From positions 1 through 16,997 of the forward strand of contig JAITKQ010000126.1 of the NCBI GenBank assembly GCA_031278295.1: a stretch of 16,997 bases of DNA. Reading direction: 5' to 3'. Below the pieces are notes generated by a model that ran no database searches, had not been told where the DNA came from, and saw only the letters and a list, made by a program, of their open reading frames with translations. Source of the stretch: Spirochaetaceae bacterium. Lineage in GTDB: Bacteria; Spirochaetota; Spirochaetia; Treponematales; Breznakiellaceae. Positions 6,783 to 14,054 of the stretch are shown here, piece by piece (the stretch's first letter is position 1; every line of letters starts with the position of its first letter). The translations under genes and the position numbers were made by a program.

Positions 6783-7876
6783 TGGCTAAGTTGGTTACGT
6801 TTGGTGAAATCATGATGCGTCTGCAAACAGAGGCGGGCAGGCGTTTTAGGCAGAGTCTGCCGGGCGGTATGGAAGCAATATTCGGGGGCGCGGAGGCAAA
6901 TGTAGCGGCCTCGTTTGCCTTGCTTGGCGGCTCTGCCGCTTTTGTTACGGCCCTGCCGGAAAACCCGATAGCGGACGCCTGCCTCGGCATCCTGCGGGCC
7001 CTCGGCGTAGATGTTTCCGGTGTTGTTCGTAGCAAGAAAGGGCGGCTGGGCATCTACTTCGCCGAGGCGGGGGCAAACCAGCGTCCAAGCAACGTGATTT
7101 ACGATCGTGATTATTCATCGGTTTCGATGGAAAACCCCGGCAGTTATAAATGGGGCAGGATTTTTAGAGGCGCGGATTGGTTTCACACAACGGGAATAAC
7201 GCCGGCCCTGTCAAAAATTTCCGCACGGGCAACCGTTAACGCGGCAAAAAGGGCAAAAATGTCCGGCCTTACCGTGTCCTGCGACCTTAATTTCCGTAAA
7301 AAGCTCTGGCGCTGGAAGGAAGGCGTGTCCCCTAACGAGCTTGCCGGCCGCGTGATGGGCGAGCTGCTACAGTTTGTTGACATCCTTATCGCCAACGAGG
7401 AGGATGTCGGCGATGTCCTTGGCATAAAGGACAACAGCCTGGACACGGCCGGCGGCGCCATCGACATAAACAAGTATCCGGAAATTGCCGCCCAGGTTGC
7501 GCAAAAGTTTCCCAACATCAAAAAAATCGCGTTCACGCTCCGTGAAAGCATCTCGGCGACGCATAACAACTGGGGCTGTATGCTTTACGACACGGCAAGC
7601 GGCGCCGTACACTTTGCGCCGCACTCAAACGGGTCGTACAGCCCTTACCGTATAACGGACATCGTGGACCGCATAGGCGGCGGCGATTCGTTTGGCGCGG
7701 CCCTGATCTACGCTTTGCTGGATGATCAATTCAAACAGGATGACGAAAAGTCCGCGGCCTTCGCCGCCGCCGCCTCGTGCCTGTGTCACTCAATATACGG
7801 CGACTTTAACTATTCAACAAAGGACGAGGTGCTGGCCCTGATGCGGGGCAGCACCTCCGGGCGTATCGTGCGTTAA
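6779..7876 (+). CDS. kdgK: PfkB-family sugar kinase, probably 2-keto-3-deoxygluconate kinase
   Basis: This 365-residue ribokinase-fold enzyme would phosphorylate KDG to KDPG, the substrate of the aldolase encoded just upstream. The N-terminal FGEIMMRL, the FGGAEANVAASFALLG substrate-binding segment, SCDLNFRKKLW, ANEEDV and the C-terminal DRIGGGDSFGAAL signature with catalytic base Asp303 are all present. The FGE..MRL and D-N-R-K pattern is that of KDG kinases, not fructokinases; the substrate call also rests on the neighbour. It overlaps the aldolase stop (ATGA at 6779). A second ATG follows at 6782, and the GAGGGGG ribosome-binding site at about 6770 could serve either. The length is slightly above the usual 310-340 residues. 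The end of the gene carries an inverted repeat (7826-7857). Confidence 0.9.
   Translation: MMAKLVTFGEIMMRLQTEAGRRFRQSLPGGMEAIFGGAEANVAASFALLGGSAAFVTALPENPIADACLGILRALGVDVSGVVRSKKGRLGIYFAEAGANQRPSNVIYDRDYSSVSMENPGSYKWGRIFRGADWFHTTGITPALSKISARATVNAAKRAKMSGLTVSCDLNFRKKLWRWKEGVSPNELAGRVMGELLQFVDILIANEEDVGDVLGIKDNSLDTAGGAIDINKYPEIAAQVAQKFPNIKKIAFTLRESISATHNNWGCMLYDTASGAVHFAPHSNGSYSPYRITDIVDRIGGGDSFGAALIYALLDDQFKQDDEKSAAFAAAASCLCHSIYGDFNYSTKDEVLALMRGSTSGRIVR
7826..7857. repeat. Inverted repeat at the 3' end of the kinase gene
   Basis: GAGGTGCTG (7826-7834) and CAGCACCTC (7849-7857) form perfect 9-bp arms. CCC (7836-7838) can continue the stem with GGG (7846-7848) after a single bulge. It lies about 20 nt before the stop codon. 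Confidence 0.8.
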
Positions 7877-7878
7877 CG

Positions 7879-7947
7879 GGGTTCCGTAGAACCCGCCGGC
7901 CTTTGCCGGGCGGCCCTTTCAAAATTTATATTCACCTCATAAATTTT
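7879..7947. terminator. Overlapping hairpins after the kinase gene and an AT-rich dyad
   Basis: GGGTTC-CGTA-GAACCC (7879-7894) overlaps a second GC-rich hairpin (7893-7913, CCGCCGGC-CTTT-GCC-G-GGCGG, one bulge), followed by CCCTTTC. The two share CCC and cannot form fully together. Further on, AAAATTTAT (7921-7929) and ATAAATTTT (7939-7947) are perfect 9-bp arms with a 9-nt spacer. This probably ends the sugar-acid operon, but the T-tract is weak. Confidence 0.45.
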
Positions 7948-7985
7948 AAACTGACGGGGAGTTTAAACCGCGATTGAAACTAAGC

Positions 7986-7994
7986 TGGTATAGT
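7986..7994 (+). promoter_or_regulatory. Extended -10 promoter for ppk
   Basis: TG at 7986-7987, one base, then TATAGT (7989-7994, 5 of 6) form an extended -10 element, which does not need a good -35; none is visible at the right distance. Initiation would be about 7 nt before the ATG at 8008, giving a nearly leaderless mRNA. Confidence 0.5.
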
Positions 7995-8007
7995 AATAAA
8001 TTGAAGT

Positions 8008-10101
8008 ATGGCGCAGATTTATTTTGACAGGGAGCTTTCGTGGCTGGATTTTAACGCGCGGGTACTTGAAGAGGCGTTGCGTCAGGATTTACCGCTGCTG
8101 GAACGTTATAAATTCTTAACGATTGTCTCTTCAAACTTCGATGAATTTTTTATGGTACGCATGGCCGCGATGAAACGGGCAATCAGGCATAAAAATACAG
8201 CATATTCTCTGAGTGGCAGTGCGATAGAAGATCTTTACCGGCAGGCTCAAAAAAAAGCTCAAGCCATTATGGAAATGCAGTACGATTGTTTGTTGAATGA
8301 CGTGCTTCCTTCGCTTGCCAAAAACGGGCTGCATCTTTTATTTATGAATGACTGGAACGAATTCCAGGCGGAATTTATAAGACAATACTTTCTTGATGAA
8401 GTATTTCCACTGCTCACACCCTTACGTTTGGACATTGGAATTCCTATAGCGGGTGAAACTTTGTACGCGGCGTTTATGCTGCGGGAAAACGATACGGACA
8501 AAAATGCTTCCAACATAGCGGTAGTCAAGATTCCAAAAGACAGAATCGTCATGCTGCCTTCCGGCGGTGACGGCGTGGTACGATGCTTTCTGCTTGAAGA
8601 CGCGATACAACGCTTTGCTTCCTACCTTTTTCCGGGGTATTCAGTAAAGGAACGCATCCTTTTCAAGGTTGACCGCGACGCTGATTTTCCCGTTGACGAG
8701 GAGCGGGACGAAGATTTTATCAAGGCGATGGAAGAAGTTATTCTAAACCGTGAACATTCCCGCGCAGTTCGCATGACGCATTCCGCCGGGAGTGATTTTT
8801 TGCGGGATGCCTTGGCCCGCCATCTTGAACTTTTGCCGCCGGAACTTTACCTTGTGCCGGGTCCGCTTAACCTGTCAAGTCTTTCCTTGCTGTACGACAT
8901 AGAAAATTTCGGGGTATCAGGTTTTGAAAAGCTAAAAAATGTTTGTGTGAAAAGCATTGATGTTTTTTTTGATGATGACGAAAAAACCTTGTGGGAACGG
9001 ATCGATGAGGGCGATATTTTACTGCATTTTCCATACGAATCGTTCAGCCCCGTCCTGTCGTTTTTTTCGGATGCGGCGCACGACCCTTCCGTGCGGGCGA
9101 TAAAAACAACGCTGTACCGGACGAGCGGCGACTCGCCTGTCGTACGATCGCTGAAAGAGGCCGCGTTGAACGGGAAGCAGGTTACGGTCATTGTAGAATT
9201 AAAGGCCCGTTTTGACGAGGAACGTAACATCAACTGGGCAAAGGATTTGGAAAAGGCCGGCGTAACGGTGATTTACGGACTCGCCCGGCTCAAGGTACAC
9301 GCAAAGACCGCTCTTGTTGTACGCGGGGAACGCGGCGGCCTGCGGTCATACCTCCACCTTTCTACCGGCAACTACAACGACAAAACCGCTAAAATGTACG
9401 CCGATCTATGCCTGTTTACCGCCAACACGGACTTTGTCCACGACGCGGAACTTTTTTTTAATATGATAACGGGCTATTCCGCCGCGGCAAAAACCCGCCG
9501 CCTTGTAATAGCGCCGTTAACGCTGAAAAAACGCCTTGTCGAACTTATAGAGCGCGAGGCGGAGCAGGCGTCACGCGGACAGTACGCGGTAATAAAGGCA
9601 AAGATGAACGCCATTGCCGACACGGATGTAATTGAAGCCCTCTACCGGGCGTCCCGCGCCGGGGTAAAAATTTTTCTTAATATACGCGGTGTTTGTACGC
9701 TGATTCCGGGCCTTGCGGAACTTTCCGAAAATATAAAAGTTGTAAGTGTTATTGATTACTTTTTGGAACATTCACGAATAATATTTTTTGAAAACGGAGG
9801 CAACGCGGATCTGTACCTGTCCAGCGCGGACTGGATGACGCGCAACCTTGAGCGCCGTGTTGAATTGATGTTTCCCGTTCTGGATGCCCGAATCAAACTC
9901 CGTTTATCCGTTATCCTTGATTCATTCTTTAAGGACAACTGCCAGGCTCACGCTTTGGGCGCGGACGGCGTGTGGCACCGTTTGCGCCCGGCTGCCGGTG
10001 AAGGATGTTTTCAGGTTCAAACGTTTTTAAAAGAATACACGGAAAACCTGTGCGGTTCAGGGAACAGGAAAGCCCCTGTTTTTATTGTGAGACATTCATG
10101 A
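8008..10101 (+). CDS. ppk: Polyphosphate kinase 1
   Basis: This 697-residue, full-length PPK1 reversibly transfers the ATP gamma-phosphate to inorganic polyphosphate and acts at the cytoplasmic side of the membrane. The start FDRELSWLDFNARVLEEA matches the conserved PPK1 N-terminal domain. The two phospholipase D-like catalytic domains carry His431 in RLKVHAKTA (the autophosphorylated histidine, E. coli His435) and His588 in FLEHSRI (E. coli His592). TTLYRTSGDSPV and LSTGNYNDKTAKMY are also present, so it should be active. The ATG is fixed by homology, but only a weak GAAG lies upstream as ribosome-binding site. It is a single gene with its own promoter, converging on the FMN-binding gene. 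No ppx exopolyphosphatase gene is adjacent. Confidence 0.97.
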   Translation: MAQIYFDRELSWLDFNARVLEEALRQDLPLLERYKFLTIVSSNFDEFFMVRMAAMKRAIRHKNTAYSLSGSAIEDLYRQAQKKAQAIMEMQYDCLLNDVLPSLAKNGLHLLFMNDWNEFQAEFIRQYFLDEVFPLLTPLRLDIGIPIAGETLYAAFMLRENDTDKNASNIAVVKIPKDRIVMLPSGGDGVVRCFLLEDAIQRFASYLFPGYSVKERILFKVDRDADFPVDEERDEDFIKAMEEVILNREHSRAVRMTHSAGSDFLRDALARHLELLPPELYLVPGPLNLSSLSLLYDIENFGVSGFEKLKNVCVKSIDVFFDDDEKTLWERIDEGDILLHFPYESFSPVLSFFSDAAHDPSVRAIKTTLYRTSGDSPVVRSLKEAALNGKQVTVIVELKARFDEERNINWAKDLEKAGVTVIYGLARLKVHAKTALVVRGERGGLRSYLHLSTGNYNDKTAKMYADLCLFTANTDFVHDAELFFNMITGYSAAAKTRRLVIAPLTLKKRLVELIEREAEQASRGQYAVIKAKMNAIADTDVIEALYRASRAGVKIFLNIRGVCTLIPGLAELSENIKVVSVIDYFLEHSRIIFFENGGNADLYLSSADWMTRNLERRVELMFPVLDARIKLRLSVILDSFFKDNCQAHALGADGVWHRLRPAAGEGCFQVQTFLKEYTENLCGSGNRKAPVFIVRHS

Positions 10102-10223
10102 TCGTATGAATCGCGCCGAATTAAGCCCCCTGCCCTATAGAACGAGACTCCGTTCAAACCGGTACAAAGATACCGCGCCGCAAAACAGGTTTACCGCGCA
10201 ACGCGCACGAATGGTACAATCCG

Positions 10224-10247
10224 GGTTTTCCCTGATGTCAGAAAACC
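10224..10247. terminator. Hairpin between convergent genes
   Basis: GGTTTTC (10224-10230) and GAAAACC (10241-10247) form a 7-bp stem with a 10-nt loop, and CCG/CGG can extend it past one bulged base. No T-tract follows on either strand, so termination is only suggested by its place between the convergent ends of ppk and the FMN-binding gene. Confidence 0.35.
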
Positions 10248-10282
10248 GGCGCAGCCTTTAAAGCATGACCGGAGGCGCTTAT

Positions 10283-10702
10283 TCACTTAGCCGCTTTTTC
10301 CAGCGCAAGCTCTACGGCCTCCGTGAACTGGTCAAAGGCTATCGTCGCGCCGCTTATAGCGTCCACCTTTTTCAGGTCGCCGGATTCGCGGTAGGAACGG
10401 GCGTACTGTTCCATCGCGCGGACGGCAAGCTGGGCCTTGTTGTAGAAGTCCTGGTTGGAAATCTCCCCGTTTACCTTGCCGTAGTCCTCAGCCTTGATCA
10501 CGCCGTCCTTTTGCCGGGTAACGAACAGGCAGTCTGAAACGCGGCCATCCGTGATCGTAACCGTAACCTCGCCCCACGCGCCCTTATCATCCGGGCCGCT
10601 TTTGCCGGTATACACGCCATCACTGTACGACCTCTTTCCGCAGCCGGACAGCAGCGCAAGAGCCGCAATCAACAAAAACCATTTTCCGCATGTTTTATTC
10701 AT
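10283..10702 (-). CDS. FMN-binding-domain lipoprotein, predicted covalent flavin carrier
   Basis: This 139-residue protein has a signal peptide ending in the lipobox LSGC (Cys21), so it is anchored outside the cytoplasm. A single FMN_bind domain follows, starting at DGVYTGKSGPDDKGAWGEV. Near the C-terminus DAISGAT (114-120) is the recognition motif at which ApbE-type transferases attach FMN to the threonine, here Thr120. It probably relays single electrons in the periplasm. Similar small FMN_bind proteins are known next to DUF2318, FtsX-type ABC and P19 genes in iron-linked clusters. Its start overlaps the ATPase stop by 8 nt, so it is translationally coupled as the last gene of that operon. 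No apbE gene lies in the window. Confidence 0.9.
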   Translation of the reverse strand: MNKTCGKWFLLIAALALLSGCGKRSYSDGVYTGKSGPDDKGAWGEVTVTITDGRVSDCLFVTRQKDGVIKAEDYGKVNGEISNQDFYNKAQLAVRAMEQYARSYRESGDLKKVDAISGATIAFDQFTEAVELALEKAAK

Positions 10703-11396
10703 CTGTTACCCCCAGCCCGTGCTCCCCGGGACGCCCGCCGTTTTCAACGATACGGGCTATGCGGCCATGTTCCAGCACGACGGTACGTTGCGCGTCTTCG
10801 GCAACCTCCGGGTCGTGCGTTACGACGATGATCGTGCTGCCCTCAGCGTGAAGCTGCTTAAATATATCGATAACGATCTGTTCGTTGGCCTCGTCCAGGT
10901 TGCCAGTCGGTTCGTCCGCCAGTATCAGCATCGGGTAGTTGATCAGGGCGCGGGCTATGCAGACGCGCTGCTGCTCACCGCCCGAAAGCTGGCTCGGCAA
11001 ATGTTTGGCGCGCCCTGAAAGCCCGACACGCTCAAGCGCCTCAAGCGCCTCCTTTTCGTCCGGCATACTGTGGTAGTACTGCGCCACCATCACGTTCTCC
11101 AGCGCGGTCAGGTAATTCACAAGGTGGAACTGCTGGAATATCAGCCCGATCTTGTCCCGCCGTATCGTGGTAAGGCCGCGTGAACTCTCGCGGGAAATAT
11201 CCACGCCGTCCAGAATCACCTGCCCGCCGGAAGGCTTGTCCATGCAGCCCACTATGTTCATCATCGTAGTCTTTCCGGAACCGGAGGGCCCCATAATCGC
11301 AAGCCACTCCCCCTGCCTCACCGTCAGGTTGACGTTTTGCAAGGCCTTCAGCGTCCCGTAAACCTTTGAAATATCCTTCAACTCCAGCAAACCCAT
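10695..11396 (-). CDS. ABC transporter ATPase, MacB/LolD type
   Basis: The 233-residue ATPase has Walker A GPSGSGKTT (36-44), the Q-loop Gln88 in FQQFHLVNYLTALENV, the signature LSGGEQQR (from 137), Walker B LILADEPTGNLD (Asp161, Glu162) and the H-loop His194. The FQQFHL...LTALENV stretch and the DEPTGNLD motif are those of the MacB/LolD/FtsE subgroup, which powers FtsX-type permeases by mechanotransmission rather than classic import. The start is set at MGLLELKDIS because GGAGAG (11406-11401) lies just upstream and homologues begin here; a longer open frame reaches 11501 but overlaps the permease end. It serves the two permeases upstream. The C-terminal tail after residue 215 is probably disordered. 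Confidence 0.93.
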   Translation of the reverse strand: MGLLELKDISKVYGTLKALQNVNLTVRQGEWLAIMGPSGSGKTTMMNIVGCMDKPSGGQVILDGVDISRESSRGLTTIRRDKIGLIFQQFHLVNYLTALENVMVAQYYHSMPDEKEALEALERVGLSGRAKHLPSQLSGGEQQRVCIARALINYPMLILADEPTGNLDEANEQIVIDIFKQLHAEGSTIIVVTHDPEVAEDAQRTVVLEHGRIARIVENGGRPGEHGLGVTDE

Positions 11397-11490
11397 ACAT
11401 CTCTCCATCCATAAAATATATAAAGGGGCCATCCCGCACGACATATCCTGGAGTTTGTTCACTCCGGAAACAAACGCGGCAGGCGCTTGT

Positions 11491-12627
11491 TCATTCCCCA
11501 CGCAGCACTATTGCCGGGTCAACCTCAGTGGCGCTCCGCACCGGGATTATACAGGCTATACCCGTGATCAGCATTGACGCGAGAATCGTTAGCGGCAGCA
11601 GGAGCGGCAGGAAGGCGACAGAACGGTTAAACACGTTGAGCGCTACCCCCTGGGCAAAAACAAAGCCGAAAAGAGCGCCTAAAAACCCGCCCATGCAGCC
11701 GAGAAACACCCCCTCGCCCAGAAACTCCGCTGCAAGGCTGCCGTCCGCCGCGCCGAGCGCCTTCCGCAGGCCGATCTCTTTGCGCCGTTCGGTAACAACC
11801 GCCATCATGGTCGTCGCCACGCATATCATGATAAGCAGCAACACTATCACCGTTACCAGGTATACGAGCGCCTGTAACTTGGTGAGTACGGCGCCCTCCG
11901 ACTCGGTAAGCCGCTTCACCAGGCGGGGGCTTACGCCGTCCACCTCCGCGCTTATCGTCCGGGCGAGGGCGAGCAGCGTCTCCGCCGGCGCGGAGACGCT
12001 GCATTCCAGCGCGTCAATCTTGCCGCCGTCCCCGATCATCTCCTCCATATCCCCCAGCGACATGAAGATAAACGCCTCCTCCGTGCCGCCCGACTGCATC
12101 ACGCCGGACACGGTAAAGTCGCGGCTAAAACCATCACCGGAAGGCCCCGTCCCGGTGATCGTAAACGGGCTGCCTGGAAGCAGGCGTATCGTGTCCGCGA
12201 CTTCCTGCCCGATCAGGGCCTCGCCCGGAGACTCCGGCCAGCGCCCGGAAACAAACCAGTAGGGGCTAGTCTTTCGCGCCTCGGCCAGGCTGGTACCCGC
12301 CGCCATGAAGGGCTGCTCGTTCACCTTGACCATGCGGTAGCGGTACGGGGCCGCCCCCACAAGGCCGGAAGCCGGCAGGTAGGCGAGCGCCCGCCGCGCA
12401 TCCTCCATGCCGATAGACGCCGCATTCCCCGCCGGGATGATCACGAAGTTCGCGCCGTACGAGCGGAATTCCTGCCCCATCTGGCGCGGGATGTCGTAGT
12501 AAACCGTGATAAGCCCGGAAAGAATCGTCGCCCCTATCGCCACCGCCAGCAGCGCGACAAGCATCCGCGACCGCCTGCGTAAAAGGGAGCTCACCACCAT
12601 CTTTAAGTAAAACCGCTGTTTATTCAC
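11491..12627 (-). CDS. FtsX/MacB-type ABC permease (second)
   Basis: The 378-residue protein has the FtsX fold: an amphipathic N-terminus, TM1 at about 22-43, a large periplasmic MacB_PCD domain (about 45-250), then three TM segments (about 253-279, 306-330 and 340-362). The cytoplasmic coupling stretch ERRKEIGLRKALGA (280-293) contacts the ATPase. The start is GTG (12627), preceded by AAGGA with 7-nt spacing. It lies 66 nt after the first permease gene, with which it probably forms a heterodimer. It is unlike antibiotic-exporting MacB in that no fused ATPase or MacA partner is present. In P19/FetMP-type clusters, paired permeases of this kind occur with iron genes; their cargo is unproven. 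The gene contains a 13-bp perfect inverted repeat (11973-12002). Confidence 0.9.
   Translation of the reverse strand: MNKQRFYLKMVVSSLLRRRSRMLVALLAVAIGATILSGLITVYYDIPRQMGQEFRSYGANFVIIPAGNAASIGMEDARRALAYLPASGLVGAAPYRYRMVKVNEQPFMAAGTSLAEARKTSPYWFVSGRWPESPGEALIGQEVADTIRLLPGSPFTITGTGPSGDGFSRDFTVSGVMQSGGTEEAFIFMSLGDMEEMIGDGGKIDALECSVSAPAETLLALARTISAEVDGVSPRLVKRLTESEGAVLTKLQALVYLVTVIVLLLIMICVATTMMAVVTERRKEIGLRKALGAADGSLAAEFLGEGVFLGCMGGFLGALFGFVFAQGVALNVFNRSVAFLPLLLPLTILASMLITGIACIIPVRSATEVDPAIVLRGE
11973..12002. repeat. Perfect 13-bp inverted repeat inside the second permease gene
   Basis: GCAGCGTCTCCGC (11973-11985) and GCGGAGACGCTGC (11990-12002) enclose CGGC. In the minus-strand gene it encodes CSVSAPAETL in the periplasmic domain, shortly before the second TM segment. 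Confidence 0.95.
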
Positions 12628-12693
12628 GCCTCATTCCTTACTGCCCGGCAAATGACACAGGCATAAATCTACCCGCATTCCTGTCTAGGCCTG

Positions 12694-14010
12694 CTACCGT
12701 CCATGCAGCACCTCCGCCGGGCGGAGGGAGAGGAGCAGCCTGATTGACGGGATGCTGCCGGCCATCGTTACCAGGAACACGAGGACGGCGACCACCGGAA
12801 TCACCACCGGCTTGATGTCGATGGCCGAGCCGAAGACGGAGTGACCGATTATTTGGGCGAAACCGAGACCTGCGAAGTAACCCGCCGCGCCGCCTAAGAT
12901 ACCGGTGATGATGATTTCCGCCAGCACGAGCGCCGAGATCGGGGCGTCGTACGCGCCCACCGCCTTGAGAAGCCCTATCTCGGCGGCGCGTTCCATCACG
13001 CTGGCCGTAACGAGGTTCGATATACCGAGCGCGGAACCGGCCAGGCTCAGAATCGTAATCAAGAGCATCAGAAGCTGGGTCTTTTCCAGTATCGCGCCCT
13101 CCGATTCGGCCACCTGCCGTACCGGTTTCGAGACGGAGTCCGTTATCACCTCGTCAATCTGGTAGCAGATCGCGCTGACATAGGCGGTGCAGTACCAGGT
13201 CTCCCATTCCTTTATCGAAAGACTCTTAGGGTCCTGCGCGGCCCGGCGGGAAAGCTCGTTGTCCGGCGTGGTGAGGGCGCTCACTTCAACGCGGCTCACG
13301 AGGCCCGGCCTGTCCGCCAGGTACTGGGCGCTTGACAGCGGCATGTAAAACTCTTCGTCCTCATTCCCGCCCGCGCTGAAAATCCCCTCTACGGTGAATT
13401 CACGGCTCCCCGTTGCCGTTTGCAGCAGCACCTTATCCCCAAGATCAAGGCCGTACTTTTGCGCTACCGACTCCCCGGCCATCACCGCGTTCACGTCGTC
13501 ATCGCCGATCCAGCGTCCACGCACGTCCCACCAGCTCTTCAGGTTCCGCATCCCGGTGTCCAGTTCCTCGCCGGTGGGTAGTTCCAGGTGATGTTTGAAC
13601 CATGTCCCGACGAGCCGGACATCGCCGCCTCCTCCAGCGGAGGAGGCGGCGAGGGCGGCGGCGGCTTGGACAAGCCGGGCGCGGACGTTAAGGTACGGCG
13701 TAAAGTCAACGATGTTGAACGCCCAAAAGATCGTTTTGATGTTCCCCAGTTCCGCCTCGGTGAGGTACTTGTCCGACACCCCCTCTCCGTCACTGACCCC
13801 GTAAAGGTCATCAAGCAGGGAGGCTCCGCGGGGAAGCACGTTGATGTTGGCCCCGTAGGTCTTCAACTCCTGATTCACCTTGTCGCCGACATCGAGCATC
13901 ACGTTCAGCATAGCCGTTGCCAGCGACGCGCCGAGCGCGACGGTGAAGGCCACCATCAGCATCTTGCCCTTTTGCCTGAAAAGGGCGCCACGAACCATTC
14001 TCCAAAACAT
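12694..14010 (-). CDS. FtsX/MacB-type ABC permease (first)
   Basis: This 438-residue paralogue of the downstream permease has TM1 at about 17-38, a large periplasmic domain (about 40-305), and three TM segments at about 311-333, 357-383 and 402-425. The coupling segment ERAAEIGLLKAVGAYDA (340-356) precedes the second of these. The ATG at 14010 is used because the sequence upstream in frame is out-of-frame DUF2318 coding sequence; AGAGGG is very close and AAGGA is 12 nt away. An ATG at 13998 is possible. It is about 60 residues longer than its partner. Part of the excess is the Ala/Ser/Gly-rich segment AALAASSAGGGGD (118-130), encoded across a 14-bp perfect inverted repeat. Confidence 0.9.
   Translation of the reverse strand: MFWRMVRGALFRQKGKMLMVAFTVALGASLATAMLNVMLDVGDKVNQELKTYGANINVLPRGASLLDDLYGVSDGEGVSDKYLTEAELGNIKTIFWAFNIVDFTPYLNVRARLVQAAAALAASSAGGGGDVRLVGTWFKHHLELPTGEELDTGMRNLKSWWDVRGRWIGDDDVNAVMAGESVAQKYGLDLGDKVLLQTATGSREFTVEGIFSAGGNEDEEFYMPLSSAQYLADRPGLVSRVEVSALTTPDNELSRRAAQDPKSLSIKEWETWYCTAYVSAICYQIDEVITDSVSKPVRQVAESEGAILEKTQLLMLLITILSLAGSALGISNLVTASVMERAAEIGLLKAVGAYDAPISALVLAEIIITGILGGAAGYFAGLGFAQIIGHSVFGSAIDIKPVVIPVVAVLVFLVTMAGSIPSIRLLLSLRPAEVLHGR
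13622..13652. repeat. Perfect 14-bp inverted repeat inside the first permease gene
   Basis: TCGCCGCCTCCTCC (13622-13635) and GGAGGAGGCGGCGA (13639-13652) enclose AGC. It encodes the low-complexity stretch LAASSAGGGGD in the periplasmic domain. The RNA hairpin would be very stable. Confidence 0.95.
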
Positions 14011-14054
14011 ACCCTCTAAAATCCTTCCGTAATAACCGGCCCTGAAGCCGGGCC

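Noticed and set aside
11041..11072. Direct repeat of CTCAAGCGC in the ATPase gene
   Set aside because: It only encodes EALEALERV, a normal helix of the protein family.
11397..11501. 35-codon N-terminal extension of the ABC ATPase
   Set aside because: It lacks homology, overlaps the end of the permease gene, and a ribosome-binding site supports the start at 11396.
11366..12262. 298-codon plus-strand frame opposite the second permease gene
   Set aside because: It is the antisense shadow of a clear FtsX gene, with serine/threonine/proline-rich content typical of such shadows.
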